DNA of 64,000 nt from Zerene cesonia (Eukaryota; Arthropoda; Insecta; Lepidoptera; Pieridae), in contig NC_052118.1 in the NCBI RefSeq assembly GCF_012273895.1, positions 10,317,164 to 10,381,163 on the forward strand. Direction: 5' to 3'. Under the pieces are notes generated by a model. It was given only the letters and a program-made list of their open reading frames with translations, had not been told where the DNA came from and made no database searches. Positions within the stretch are counted from its first letter, which is position 1. Each line of letters opens with the position of its first letter. A program made the translations under genes and the position numbers. Positions 44,841 through 56,826 of the stretch are shown piece by piece.

Positions 44841-46470
44841 TATATCTACAATTAATCTATAATTGATGACGAGATAATACCAAAAATCTCATACTGCCTC
44901 TTATTATATATCCCGAAGTGCGAAATTTTGTAGTCCCCTCAACCACTCAAAATGAATTTCTAAAGAAATATAATTTAAACTTTTTTAAAGTAATAAATAT
45001 TCAAGGTCGTATAAAACTGTTAAAATTCAATCTACTTAGACGTTTGTTCGCTAAAATCCTTCGTTAGCCTCCAAACTTTAATTTCGGATGATTTTAAAAT
45101 ATTAAAGCCTCATGACCTACATTTCTTTGGAACAATTGTACAATAGAAAACCATTTTAAACGTCTAGAAATACATAATTTAATTTGGTCAAAATATAACA
45201 AAGGCTCATAAGTATAATATTATCGTCGCCACAGGTAACATTGTGTACCCGTCACTTGAGAGCTGATAAAATTTCCTCAGGGGTTCGGTTTGATAGGCTT
45301 CCAAATGACAAGGAGGCATTCAAGTAAATGTCAAATTTTGACGATACTTATTGTTCCATGTTTCGATTATTTTACAAATAATTTCAATGTGAAAAATACT
45401 TCATTTGATTCAAAATATATGCTTTTTCATCATAAATAGCAAATCGATTAGTGTATTGTGATGTTGGTATTTTTAGAATTGTGTTTGTGAGTACATTTTC
45501 ACATTTTTGTAGGCATTTTGGATATAAATTTAAACGTGTACACTTTTCGTAATGAGCTTAACAAATCTTGTCAATATTGCGCACAATAAGCAGATATTTT
45601 GTCTGACGTAATCTATAGCTAGTGTTTCTTGCTATATTGATAATAAACCCTAGGCACTAGCCAGTATTTCCTGGAAGAGAAATACGCCATGTAAGTATTC
45701 GCTTCGATTATATTCGTATCATTTTATGATTTTGTTGCTTTGCCTTGGCCGCAGGATGGAATGGAGGAGAGGATTCACCTTGTGTAATACTTTTCTCATG
45801 GACTCTTTATTAAATGTAGTGGTAGTGGATAGTGGTATACAATGTTTGACATTGGATCTCATTATGAAATTTTTAAACAACTACGATTTGTACATATAGT
45901 CACGTACTAATAAAATATTTTTTATCCTTTATTCATAAATATACTATTAACATAAAATGATAACTGTAACAAATAGAAATATTGTATATACTGTGAATAT
46001 GTAAGTCGAAACTTGATCTCATTATTTCCACTATGCTTGAGCGTGAATTTTTCTCATTTTCCCTTTAAATTGAACATAATTGCTACTTCATACCACAATT
46101 TTAAAATATTAAAACTACTAAGTACATAATTCTATCAATGCTATTGCAACCACAGCTATGTAATAGAAAGTTCAGCTCGCCAGAATTAGGTCAGCGCTAG
46201 AAATAAAGCGCAGGTCAGCTATAAATCTGAGCAAACAGGCGAGTCGTAAGTCGAGCAGCGTGTAATTTAAATGTAAATTGCAGAAGGAGGCATTTTGGTA
46301 GAAGTAGCCGTAAATGGCCCGTAAACATCGCTATCATAAGGATATTATAACATTGAGGTCGGCTCGTACACTTTCATATTGTCAGTGATGAACATGAATT
46401 AATATGAATGCTGTCTCATTTTTATTCAATTTTAGGACGTAAACGTATGAGGATGTAAATTATGAGGTTA
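44841..46470. other. no recognised feature
   Basis: 1.6 kb with no family or coding signal recognised. Confidence 0.45.
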
Positions 46471-46662
46471 TTTTTTATGTCATAGCGGGCAACTGAGCTG
46501 GTGGTTCGTCTGATGGTGAGCGATCACCTCCGCCAATGAACATTCGCAGAGTTAGTGACTCTGCGAATGCGCTGCCCGCTTTTATTGCGTAAGGGATAAG
46601 GTAATGAATGACGATGGGACAGAAGGGATAGATTGAGAAGGGTGAGGAAAAGGAAACGAGCC
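46471..46662 (+). repeat. family-S repeat, copy 5
   Basis: TTTTTTATGTCATAGCGGGC opening and an almost perfect core palindrome, CATTCGCAGAGTTAGTGACT then CTGCGAATGCG. The purine tract is present; the 3' blocks are absent. Confidence 0.8.
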
Positions 46663-46799
46663 TTCAGTACTGTTATTGCACTTTACTGTAATTCAACCCA
46701 TTAATTGGGTGCATCTAATAAATTATTTGCTTTACGAATTAAATAATATACGCAAGAGACCGAAACATGCTTCCATTATCTATGTTTTCCGACAAATAC

Positions 46800-46992
46800 A
46801 ACCTGGTTCTCTTCAAGAGAGGAGGAACCTACTAAAGAAGCACGCTCCATCTCAGACTACATCTTCGCATACCAGGCGAGATCTTGGTTAAGCTTTGTCC
46901 CATTTATCAACAAAGCTGGTGGTGCTAGTGGAAGTAGACTAGTGATAACCTAATAGCTAAGACCTCTTGCTCCTAGCAAAAGCTGATGATGA
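46800..46992 (+). mobile_element. retroelement 3' fragment
   Basis: AAGAGAGGAGGAACCTACTA, CATACCAGGCGAGATCTTGG, TTAAGCTTTGTCCCATTTAT, CAACAAAGCTGGTGG and a terminal CTGATGATGAT. Blocks of this order occur at the 3' side of lepidopteran non-LTR elements. The overlapping 71-codon frame is not a gene. Confidence 0.45.
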
Positions 46993-47818
46993 TCTGGAAG
47001 CATGCGATTGTGATAGCTAAATAAATGATAAGACTAGAGCTGAGATGCATTTTCTTTCAGGTGTTGACTTACTCGTGGCAAAGAAACATTACGTTCTGTG
47101 AATAATTTTCTTTTTATTCTATTCAGTTTCAGTTCATCATTATCTAAAATTTAAAGGAAATATAACTATGCATTATACATTTCAAAACGATGGTTACCAC
47201 ACGTTAGCCTGAGCTAGTCGTATTCCAATATTGAGAATATAAATGGATGAAAACGCGACTATCTGTAATGCTACTTTACCGATTCATGCTGACCAGTAAC
47301 ACTTGGACGTGCTTTACAAATTCAATGTAATCGATACCAATTAAAACATCGGTTACAAACCGCAAAAGTTCGTGTAATATTGAAGCGTGACTCTAATTAT
47401 TAGTTCGTGACATTTTCCAGTCGCCTTTAATATTGGAAGCAATTGGATTATGGTTCCGTTGAAATTATCTGATATTTTCCGAAGCCGGGGATTGGCCATT
47501 TTAATATATTGCTGGGGATGAAACCGCCTTATATGAGAGGTTTCATGGAAATCTGTAATCCGTCGTAACATGGTGATTAAACATTTAAGAATGATACAAC
47601 TGAATGAATAATTCTAACATAAACTTACAACGATATTATATTGGCTGAGATTTTGGCACTGGTTGTAATTTTAACTAAAAAACGATGGCTTCTTTCTACC
47701 AAAGCTGGCCAAGAAGTATTTCGCCAGACAAGACTTAATTAAAAATTCACTCGTTGAAATAATCATATTATACACTATTCTCTATCTTTTTATCAACTAT
47801 ATCTTGATCTTTCTGTAA
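46993..47818. other. no recognised feature
   Basis: No coding or repeat signal recognised. Confidence 0.4.
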
Positions 47819-47888
47819 ATGTTTATGGGCGGTGGTACCGCTTACCATCCGGCGACCAGCTTCTTTGCCGACTGTGACGTAAAAAGCA
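47819..47888 (-). repeat. family-S repeat, copy 6 (fragment)
   Basis: AATGTTTATGGGCGGTGGTA, CCGCTTACCATCCGGCGACC, AGC..GACGTAAAAAG is the reversed opening third. Confidence 0.65.
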
Positions 47889-48628
47889 CTTATTCGTATA
47901 ACGTGGTTCACATATGAACAATAATTAAATACAAAAGTTCTCTTCAACAAACAACAGACAAACGTAGATATAACATTTTATATTAATACCGTGCGAAAAG
48001 CCTCCCAACGTATAACGACTCGAATTAAACGCACCAGTATGCGTAATGACTGGAGTTGGGAACTGCCATAAACCGTCTTTACAAGATTATAATGAATTAT
48101 TTTTATGGCTTCTATCCTCGAAATTTGTTCAGTAAATTATATTGGCGAGACAATTCTAGATTACGAAGATTGGGTCAAATACGTGGAACGAGATTGCTTT
48201 CTGAATCCTTGTTTAATTGGGTACTCACGACTTACGTAAGGCTCGATTATAATTAATTATATTAGCGTTATAAATTATATTATATGGGTAAAACCACTCG
48301 TATGATTATATAATACCGAGAGAAATTCTTCTGTATTAACATCTAATTTATGATTAATTCCATAATTTGAGGGATTGGAGTCGAGGATTTGGAGATAACA
48401 CATTTGTCTTATTCTCCGATAAACAATCCTAGATCTCCGATAATCCACCCTAAATATAAGTTTCAAATACAGTGAATTTTTCTTTAGAATAATGAGTTGT
48501 AATAACCGTTTTGTAAAGATCGTAATCAAAAGTATTACACACCCTATCTTCCTCATGTATTTCGGAATTTCAGTCCTTATGTATTCGGAATCAAAAGGGT
48601 AACTTTCGAACCGATTTAACTATACGAA
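47889..48628. other. no recognised feature
   Basis: A 93-codon minus frame at 48275-48556 is lysine/arginine/isoleucine rich without a domain. Confidence 0.4.
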
Positions 48629-48811
48629 TCCTTCCTACTAATTGTGATGTGTGTGCGTTTGTTGCTCTTTCACGCAAAAACTGCTGAATCGATTGCAATG
48701 AAATTTGGTACGTAGACAGCTGGACAACTGGAATAACATATGGGCAACTTTTTATCCCGATATTCCTACGGGATACGGACTTACGTGGGTGAAACCGCGG
48801 GGCGCAGCTAG
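48629..48811 (+). mobile_element. Helitron-like element (family A), copy 5
   Basis: TCCTTCCTACTAATTGTGAT: the 'atattataaatgcgaaagtttg' portion is deleted right after the start. The rest, TTTCACGCAAAAACTGCTGA through TCCCGATATTCCTACGGGAT to GTGAAACCGCGGGGCGCAG and CTAG, is well preserved. Confidence 0.85.
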
Positions 48812-49606
48812 TACTATATAAGCAGACTGTTACACGGCATCCAAAGTGAGACGAATATTCTATGAATACAATATAAATGGAATTGTTCTAAATATTCAAT
48901 AACTATTTTTGTACCCGAATAATTTCAGATGATTTCTTTTTTGCGTGACCCTAGAATGGAAATGCGAATATTTCATGCTAATATTTGGATAGCAACTGTA
49001 CCGGATTATTCATATCGATTTAAAAGTTAATAAACCGTTCCAATACTATTACTATATCAAATTTCCTTCCAAATTACTTGTGAGCTACTTTTTTGCTTAG
49101 TATTTAGGGCAATATATATTTCGTTTTGAAAGTGTTTTACACATCTCAGTCTGTCATTGCATCAATTCGTGAATGAAATCGACACTGTAAAAACTTGAAT
49201 GATATATGTCATATAATAATATTGATGAACTGCCTATAATATATAAATATGTTTATATACTAGCAAAAAGCCGTATTTTCGAAGGGTTTGTAACAATTAC
49301 CAAGCTTTCTATATCTTTTATTTTTTTATGTTGAAAATATAATATTCAAACGACCGATAACCACATCAAAACATGAAGTGCAAATTTAGTGTCCTTGTTT
49401 CACAGTTAAATGTATAAGAAAAACGCATACATTATGGGATAGTGTATATTGGTTTGTTGTGATAATAGAATACTTTTCGTCGCCCAGTTCTCGAAACTCG
49501 ACCATAGCCACTAGCCAGAGGTTATAGAATAGACTATTTGCTTCTTCTATGAAAACATATGATATTACGTCATGTAAATGGTCTAAAAGATATCACATTA
49601 CTATTT
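48812..49606. other. no recognised feature
   Basis: No coding or repeat signal recognised. Confidence 0.4.
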
Positions 49607-49660
49607 TCTTGTGGTCAATTGTACGCGAGCATTATACATTTAGAAATTGAAGAATTTTTG
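49607..49660 (-). mobile_element. Penelope-like module, arm only (copy 4)
   Basis: TCTTGTGGTCAATTGTACGC, GAGCATTATACATTTAGAAA, TTGAAGAATTTTTG matches the outer arm of copies at 4.36 and 52.84 kb; the core is absent. Confidence 0.5.
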
Positions 49661-49990
49661 ATCTCGTATTGATGTAACATTCACTACTAGTTCACAGTTA
49701 GAAACCACAAAAAACGGTGTATAAATTTTGCAACTATATTACCACAGAATACGCAATCAGTATCTCCTCACTATATTGATTTATTTGACAATATGTAGAA
49801 CACAGTAATTGCTGAGCCATTGTCTCTGCTCTGTGTATTGAGGTCACATCCCTCCCTCATTTAGTGCTTATAATGAACCACCGTCTAGGCGTTATGATTC
49901 ACAATACTACATTGTTTACGAATTATGCGATGATGAATTTTCTATTATCATATGGAAGGATCGATAATCTGGATTGATGAATAATTATTT
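49661..49990. other. no recognised feature
   Basis: Spacer without signal. Confidence 0.35.
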
Positions 49991-50110
49991 CACCATCATC
50001 AGCCTATACGGCATATCAGCCTTTATTTGGTCTCTGAGTCACAGGGGTCAAGTCTCCTTGAAGGGTTGGGGGCATAATAAATCATTGACCATTTCTCGTT
50101 AGCAGACGTC
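49991..50110 (-). mobile_element. retroelement 3' end fragment
   Basis: CACCATCATCAGCCTATACG, TTTGGTCTCTGAGTCACAGG, GGTCAAGTCTCCTTGAAGGG and GCATAATAAATCATTGACC. Reversed, it ends in a GATGATGGTG tail, as retroelement 3' ends do. Confidence 0.5.
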
Positions 50111-50421
50111 CCACAGTTTTTTTCCAAATAAGATTTCGAATATGGATTTGGATTCTCTTACACTTTAGAGACGTAATAGGGAGCTACACATTAGTCATAT
50201 TAATTTTTTCAAGTCTAGCCTTGAAGACCCAGGCCTTAAGAAATAAAACTATTCTTTAAAATTTTCTTATTTATATAGCATATCAATGCTATAAAACTGA
50301 AACTTAAATTCACCTAAGCCAATGCTTATAAGTTGCAAAAAACAACAAAAAAAGATATAATTTTTCAAATATATAATGCCTGAACATCCGAAAAAGCGAA
50401 AAATGCAAAATATATTATTAC

Positions 50422-50506
50422 CCACAGTTACAGCAACGTAGAGGGAAATCCACAATAACATAACGCGTAACACCGCGTTGAATACTGAATTGAGGGTATT
50501 TGCCAT
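50422..50506 (-). other. weak candidate first coding exon
   Basis: On the minus strand an ATG opens MANTLNSVFNAVLRVMLLWI followed by SLYVAVTV, a basic then hydrophobic N-terminus like a signal peptide or signal anchor, and then a GGTAATA donor-like site. The open frame continues into AT-rich sequence to 50267. No homologue is recognised and no acceptor partner was located. Chance is quite possible. Confidence 0.15.
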
Positions 50507-50985
50507 TCACGGGACGACTTGCACGCGATTTGGGTGCGATTTATTTCGCACCGTGAGTGTGCGAGCTAAAGCCATCGATATCCATGAAGCTATTCTTTGG
50601 TTAGTTTTACCTTTTAGAAACGATATATTTGTACACAGACAAAAAATTTGTACTCGTATTCAGTTTTTTCTTAATTTTCTATAATATACGAAATAAATAA
50701 ACGTGAAAGATTGTAAATAAAATCGTCATATACTTGCAGCAGTCTCTTTTTTAACTATAGTTAAACAACAGATTAGTTATAAATTAGAATATCGTATTTT
50801 TCTTGACAAACGCTTGTAAGTATACCGCTATTACCTATTAATAAATGAATATGTATTATGCAATTGAATTTCTCTCACATGCAAACACAACCAATAAACA
50901 CACGCTTAACAAACTTAGGTCTTCTGTATACTACTAAATGACACGTCAGACTTAACATTTAGTTAACCGCTAACTCGCCGTAATG

Positions 50986-51085
50986 TCTCCCCGTGACCAC
51001 GCTCGCTGTAAAGTGTTCGAAACGTCGGGTTAAATAATATAATGAATAAATAGCGTGTAATTCGTTAAAAAGTTTTTAATTTCTA
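50986..51085 (+). mobile_element. Penelope-like tail module, copy 5
   Basis: CTCCCCGTGACCACGCTCGC, TGTAAAGTGTTCGAAACGTC, AATGAATAAATAGCGTGTAA, TTCGTTAAAAAGTTTTTAAT. Well preserved core and arm. It pairs with an inverted copy at 52841-52974. Confidence 0.7.
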
Positions 51086-52840
51086 ACCGCTAACTTTTAG
51101 AGATCTGTCTTAGTTCACTGCGTTCTTCTGACCCTTTTTGCCAAGCGTGTGCATTCAGTGCTTTAGTTAAACACCAAACAACAAATATGAACGTGTGGAT
51201 TGGTGTATGCGTGTTTGTTTGGTGTTCGCAATCGGAGTCAGTGCTCGTCGTGTGACGGTTTTTCCATACGAATCAAACGACGCGATCGACTTTGCGGCTT
51301 TTTGTATCACGCTTTAGCTGTTACACGTGCGAGATTTCTAGCTGCGGACACTTACTACTGTTTATTATATCAAAGCCACACTGGAAACTATATTCTGTTC
51401 TTACCTTGTTAGATTTGTGTAAATTTTAATCATCCATAATTTTTTCGTATGTGGGGCTCGATAACGAAATGGCCGAGGTCGCGCCAAAGTATTACTCCCC
51501 AGTAGAAGTTGCGGAAAAGAAGGACATACGAATGCTACTGTGTTAAGTAAAGGGCGACGGCACAGATAAAATATCGCTCCCTCAACAAGCTCGTAGCCAG
51601 TCATGTCTGCCAACGTTCGCCAAGCGTGGGGATGCTTGTTTGCGTTCGGTTCTTGGTACATACTTGGCAATTTGGACTGTTTGCACCAAACACCAAGCGT
51701 GTGGGAACGCCTAAACTTCTATCGCATATGTGTGTTTATAGTGGATTTGTGTTCGACACGAAAACGGTTGGTTAAAACAACAATCTATTTATATCTCTAT
51801 CACAATGAGCCAACACAGCGCATAAAACCACATAATGTCAGCCCCAATAAGATTATGCGATGTATAGCGAGCCGGCTTGACTGCTGGTATGTGAACCACT
51901 GCTGCAAACTTTCTATTTCCATTATCGCATTGTAGTTGTGACTGACAAACCTAGTAGTCACAACTATTGCATTTAAGGCATATACTAACCTAGTTTTTAA
52001 TAATTAATTGCTACTACCAAAATGAATCTGTGTTACTTGAATAGATAAAAAATATATAAAATAATGTTTTTCTACCGATGTAATAATTTCAATACAATAT
52101 TCAAACCTCGCCCAAATAAAGCTACACATAAATCTATTTTCATCGCGTCACATGTAAAATTCCAATTCACTTTAGGCGTTAAATGAAACGTTGGCTTTAA
52201 CAAAAACGAAACTTCGCGTTTCGAATATACGAAACCGTTTGCGTCGGACACAAATACGTTCCAAATTAAATTGAAGGCTCGCTGGGGATTTTAGAACACA
52301 ATAAAATGGAATTAATATATTTGTTAGAACAGCACGCGATATTGCGAGCCCTCCGACCTTAGTGGAGGTTAAATGATTCGAAAATAGCGACTGAATAAAT
52401 ACATTGCTGTTTTAATTTCAGTTTAGAGTAGGTTGTTAGGAGTGTACCGTACTTATGAAGCAATGTAATGCGTCATATTTTCGTTTTATAATTCGTTTGT
52501 GCTTGTGGTAAATTAGAAAATTTAATGTTATTTAAAATATTGGTTTACTTCCTTGTCAATAAAAGAAAATTTTGAGTTTCTACAGTGTGGATGTTCATAA
52601 CACCCGTAGGAAAAGTATTCTTAATATTGAAGATATAAATACACTAGTAATAAAAACAGCTAGTATTCTAATATTTTTGAAATGAAAGAAAAATGCATAT
52701 AAAGGTTTCCGAAATATCTAACCTCACTCAAGGGTCAAACCGAATAAAATATGTTAAAATCACATCATATACTTTTTAACGCTCGGTAGGGTCAATTACA
52801 AGGATAAAATCGTTGTAGCAAACTTGATAGAAGTGTTTTT
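51086..52840. other. 1.75-kb segment between inverted Penelope-like tails
   Basis: No transposase, RT or endonuclease motif is seen. The left part (51187-51720) is GC-richer than its surroundings. Two overlapping short frames start there, MNVWIGVCVFVWCSQSE (51187) and MRVCLVFAIGVSA (51207, 36 codons, ending 51317), both signal-peptide-like, which shows how weak that evidence is. A 110-codon frame at 51603-51935 has no recognisable domain. Confidence 0.3.
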
Positions 52841-52974
52841 TCTTGTGTTTGGTTTCACGCGAGTATTATACATTTAGAAATTAAAAACTTTTCAACGGAT
52901 TTTAAACGCGATTTATTCATTATATTATTAACCCGACGTTTCGAACACTTTACAGCGAGCGTGGTCACGGGGAG
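52841..52974 (-). mobile_element. Penelope-like tail module, copy 6
   Basis: TCTTGTGTTTGGTTTCACGC, GAGTATTATACATTTAGAAA, TTCAACGGATTTTAAACGCG, ACCCGACGTTTCGAACACTT, GAGCGTGGTCACGGGGAG. This is the cleanest reversed copy and shows the full extent of arm plus core. Confidence 0.75.
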
Positions 52975-53149
52975 AAGTGTTTTTGTTTGATTTCTTTCAC
53001 GTGTCGTAATGGAGCGATTTTATGACGTGATTTCGTAATTAGCGATTGTTACACGGCTAGTGAGTGACATAAGCTAGATTTATCGCGGTGAAACATCCCT
53101 CCAGGAATTTCCTAAGCTGATTAAGTTTCTTTTACTGTTAATAGTAATA

Positions 53150-53308
53150 CTATAAAGAGAAACCTTTTTATTTTTGTATGTTTGTAATATTTTCAAGTAA
53201 AAACCACTGCACCGATTTCAAAAATTCCTACACCAGTAGAAAGCTGCAACATTACTTAGTTACATATGTTGTATATGTTCCACAAGAGAAGCCGGGGCGA
53301 ACAGCTAT
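53150..53308 (+). mobile_element. Helitron-like element, degraded
   Basis: TATTTTTGTATGTTTGTAAT, ACCACTGCACCGATTTCAAA, and AAGAGAAGCCGGGGCGAACAG followed by CTAT (for CTAG). Confidence 0.55.
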
Positions 53309-53572
53309 TTTGTGAATCCTAATTTACTAATTTAAATTGATAAAAAGACTATTGCCGTTCAAATGATGCACAACTAAATGGCCTCTTGCCTCTCAAACAA
53401 GGTACACAGTCGTTCCCAGATTCCAGAGACAAATGGGCTGAATCGCTTGGACATTGTAGCTCACTCACGTGGAAATAATTCTGTTCTAGACTTTATTCAT
53501 TGCTATGCTGTCCTACATCAATGTTACGTAAGCCTGGGTACACACTATCTATTTTTAAAGCAAGGTCTAATA

Positions 53573-53640
53573 AGGGCCGGTTCACACGGATTGCATAGGT
53601 ATCAAGTCGCAGCTTGAAGCAGTTAAGATGGTGTGTGAGT
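53573..53640 (+). mobile_element. possible MITE end
   Basis: AAGGGCCGGTTCACACGGAT resembles the 'ggccggttcacacgg' ends of insect hAT-type MITEs; the other end was not found. Confidence 0.3.
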
Positions 53641-53952
53641 CGCTCCTTGTTGATGTGGGTAATATCTAATAAGATACTTTTTAAATTATACAATGATTTG
53701 TATGTCCTAAGTCTTATTACAAATTGAAACTTTGCTCTGTGATAGTGTATAATGTAAACTTAAAAAAAACGACAAAAAAACTGTAGTTTAGTTAGGCTGT
53801 CTACTAGAGTTTCATGGTACAAGTTAGGTTAAAAAACCTCATAAACATTTTTACGTAACTGCATTACATGAACATTAAATGATTGGTCTATTTGTCTGTT
53901 TAATCCAGATTCTCTCATCATCGGCTCAACCAATACATAAAATTATAATGAA
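53641..53952. other. no recognised feature
   Basis: Spacer without signal. Confidence 0.35.
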
Positions 53953-54195
53953 CTAGCTTCCGCCCGCTGATTTGTCCACGTGGAATTTGGACTTTTACAA
54001 ATGATTTAGTGACTGTCCAATCCTGTTTTATCCCAAGGGAGCAATTTAATCGGGATAAAATGTATCCTATCACCCAAGTCAGTTCATACCCTGTGTGTAA
54101 ACCAAATTTCATCGAAATCTATTGAGTAGTTTCAGCGTGATTGACGGAAAAAACATCCAAACAAACAAGCTTTCACATTTATAATATTAGTGTGA
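53953..54195 (-). mobile_element. Helitron-like element (family D), copy 3
   Basis: CTAGCTTCCGCCCGCTGATT, TTTATCCCAAGGGAGCAATT, TAATCGGGATAAAATGTATC, CAGCGTGATTGACGG and TTATAATATTAGTGTGA. Full length. Reversed, it starts TCACACTAAT like copy 2. Confidence 0.8.
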
Positions 54196-54716
54196 TAGTG
54201 TGATAAAAATCACTTAACGCGTACGAGGTCACGTGCGACAACTAGTAACATGAAGCATACAACACGTCTATCGTCATAACATGGCTAAATTTTCGTGTTA
54301 ACGCTCTGCTAGATTTGTGAACAAGTACTGGAGCTCTCATTTGAACATTTGCATCATTTCAAAATGGACATGGAATGAACCCAGCGCCGGGTTATTTATC
54401 GGGAATCGAATGTTCCTGCTAAACGGGTTATAAATTTAAGCCTGCATTTAGATCGCCTAGTAATTGAATAGTATTGGGTGTAAAACTGGGTTTCATTTGG
54501 ATCATCGAATTTTTACGCCCGATGCTAACGAGTGTAATCAATTTAGTTTTTGCTTATTGATATCGAAAAGCAGCATGCTATATAAAGTTTTCAATGGAGA
54601 TCACTGTCTTTCCAGCTACTGATATACTAGTCATAAAAATAATAGCAATAAGTATTAATATCTGTTATGTTAACAATGTCCTCTAATTTTTTATTTGCCA
54701 TTATATAGCAAGTTTT
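54196..54716. other. no recognised feature
   Basis: No coding or repeat signal recognised. Confidence 0.4.
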
Positions 54717-55000
54717 GGTTCGCACCGGAGAAGTAGTTATATCCCTACAGAAAACCGGCGTGAAATAGTAGTATGCTATTGTGTTTTGTACAGTGAGTGG
54801 GGGAGCCCGAGGCCCGTTTCCTTTCCTCACTCCAGTTCAGTCCATTCCGTATTTTCTGTCGTTATTTCTTTCCTTATCCCTTATCCCATAAAAGAGGGCA
54901 GCGTAAACGCAGAGGCACTATTTATGCGAATGTTCATGTGTGGTGGTAATTGCTTGCCATCAGGCAAATCACCAGTTCAATTGCCCGTCATTGCATAAAA
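54717..55000 (-). repeat. family-S repeat, copy 7 (long form)
   Basis: Reversed near-complete copy: GGTTCGCACCGGAGAAGTAG, AATAGTAGTATGCTATTGTG, GTGAGTGGGGGAGCCCGAGG, CCCGTTTCCTTTCCTCACTC, AAACGCAGAGGCACTATTTA, TGCGAATGTTCATGTGTGGT and GCCATCAGGCAAATCACCAG. Confidence 0.8.
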
Positions 55001-56108
55001 TCGAGTATCAACCAAAAAATATATATAATTTATTAACTAGAAAGAAACATTAACAATGTTCCTAGTAAGTAACAATGTATATGAAATAAGATGAAGAAGC
55101 ACTTTAGCCTCCCGTCGCATCACTTTGAAGACGTAGTCTTCCTAAATTTAATCTGACGAGAAATGGTCGAGAATTATGCTTTCTAAGCGACTGATTTCTT
55201 TTTATTACTATTTTTAAAAGATTTTATATATGGCTCAGTTCTTTTTACAATTTTTAAAGTAACAGGACTATTTTGTAGACCTCTCCTGAATATATTGGTT
55301 GAAATGGAAGCATTGATGCATATTGAATGTGTCTGAATGCTGTATATATATTAGTATATAGATTTGTAAAACTTTATTCTAAAGAATAAGGCGAAGGTAA
55401 ATATTTAAGGTAAGTAATGTAAATCAATCAACGAAACAGACGTGACTTGCACCTGCTCCACGGGGGGACATAATATAGTACGCGGAAATAACAAAGCGAC
55501 ACTTCAATTCTATTTGTTTGTGTATTATGTTTATGTATACTCGTATATCGTAGCCTCTGTTAATCTATGTACAATAATTATACCAAAAACTACTTGTAGA
55601 AACTTCTGTACAAACTTCGACAGCTGCTTATATCTCAAGTCGCTAATTGTATAAACAGGTCATCTTGTATATCCTCTAAAACTATATTAAACTTTACACT
55701 AAGCTATACGTCCAACCAAATAGCATTTACTGAAGCAATCCGCAATTAGCGAGCCACAGGACACGTACTGGCGCGCGCCTCTTACAAAACTAAGCTAGTA
55801 TTAGATAATGTGAGTTTAGCTATATGATCCGACCATTTGAAATTAGGCTGCCGTGAAATGTATTTCGGATACCATTTGCTAACGCTGATGAATGTACATT
55901 TACGAGGTTATTGTTGGCTAAATGAAAGTTCAGCGGTACGGTAGAAACGAAATACATTTGTAGCAACACAACTTGATATAATAGATAAAGAACACTTGAT
56001 TCATGACTATTTATTTAACTCAGTAAATATCAAACATTATATTGTGTATTTCTGGCCGGATTTCATAAGTCTTTTTTTCACATTAGCTATTTGTTATTAG
56101 CAAATAAA
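55001..56108. other. no recognised feature
   Basis: Contains a GGCGCGCGCC palindrome at 55769-55779. No coding support. Confidence 0.4.
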
Positions 56109-56264
56109 TCTATACTAATATCATAAAGCAGAAGAGTTTGTTTGTACGCACTAATCTCAGGAACTGCTACTTCGATTTGAAAAATTGTTTCAGTATTAGA
56201 TAGCCCATTTATTGAAGCTATAGGCTACAAATTTACCACGGGCGAAGCCGGGGCGGACCGCTAG
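56109..56264 (+). mobile_element. Helitron-like element (family B), copy 4
   Basis: TCTATACTAATATCATAAAG, CTAATCTCAGGAACTGCTAC, TTGAAAAATTGTTTCAGTAT, CACGGGCGAAGCCGGGGCGG, ACCG then CTAG. Both termini intact. Confidence 0.85.
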
Positions 56265-56826
56265 TCTTATTATAAAATATTGTTTTCTTCTCTTTTATTC
56301 ACATTATTCAGCTAATAAACTTCTGCGAATACTCATAAATTAATATACTTAGTGCCACTAAAAATAATCTCATTCATATATTTCAGCTCGAGGCTATAAT
56401 GAATATTAAGTGCAGAATTCATGAATGCCTGTTCTTAATACATTAGCGCAATTTTACGAGGGTCATGGAGGTAGGAACAGCATTATATATTTATTGAGGT
56501 CACGCGGGTCAAGTGGGAACAACAGGTGGCGTCGGGGCGACTGCTAATGGCGTTATTTTTTTTCTCTTAAATGCCAGATATTTCATATTACTACTATGAA
56601 AGAAAGAAAAAGTGTTTAATGTCATAAATGAAATAAAAACGTTTTCCGCTTAAATGAGGCCAACGCAGCCAGTCTCAGTTCATTGTTACATGATATCTGT
56701 TGGAGCGCTGATTTTCAGTCTGATCAATGTTGTATGAATAAAATTAGCTACAAACAGCTAGTTTGAACTAATACTTGCGAATGTTATAAGTGCAAATGTG
56801 TCTTTACTTGTGATTTTATTGTGTAA
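56265..56826. other. no recognised feature
   Basis: No coding or repeat signal recognised. Confidence 0.4.

Noticed and set aside
51603..51935. 110-codon plus-strand frame
   Set aside because: It lies in a GC-richer segment where stop codons are rarer, overlaps a minus-strand frame of 89 codons, and shows no family motif.
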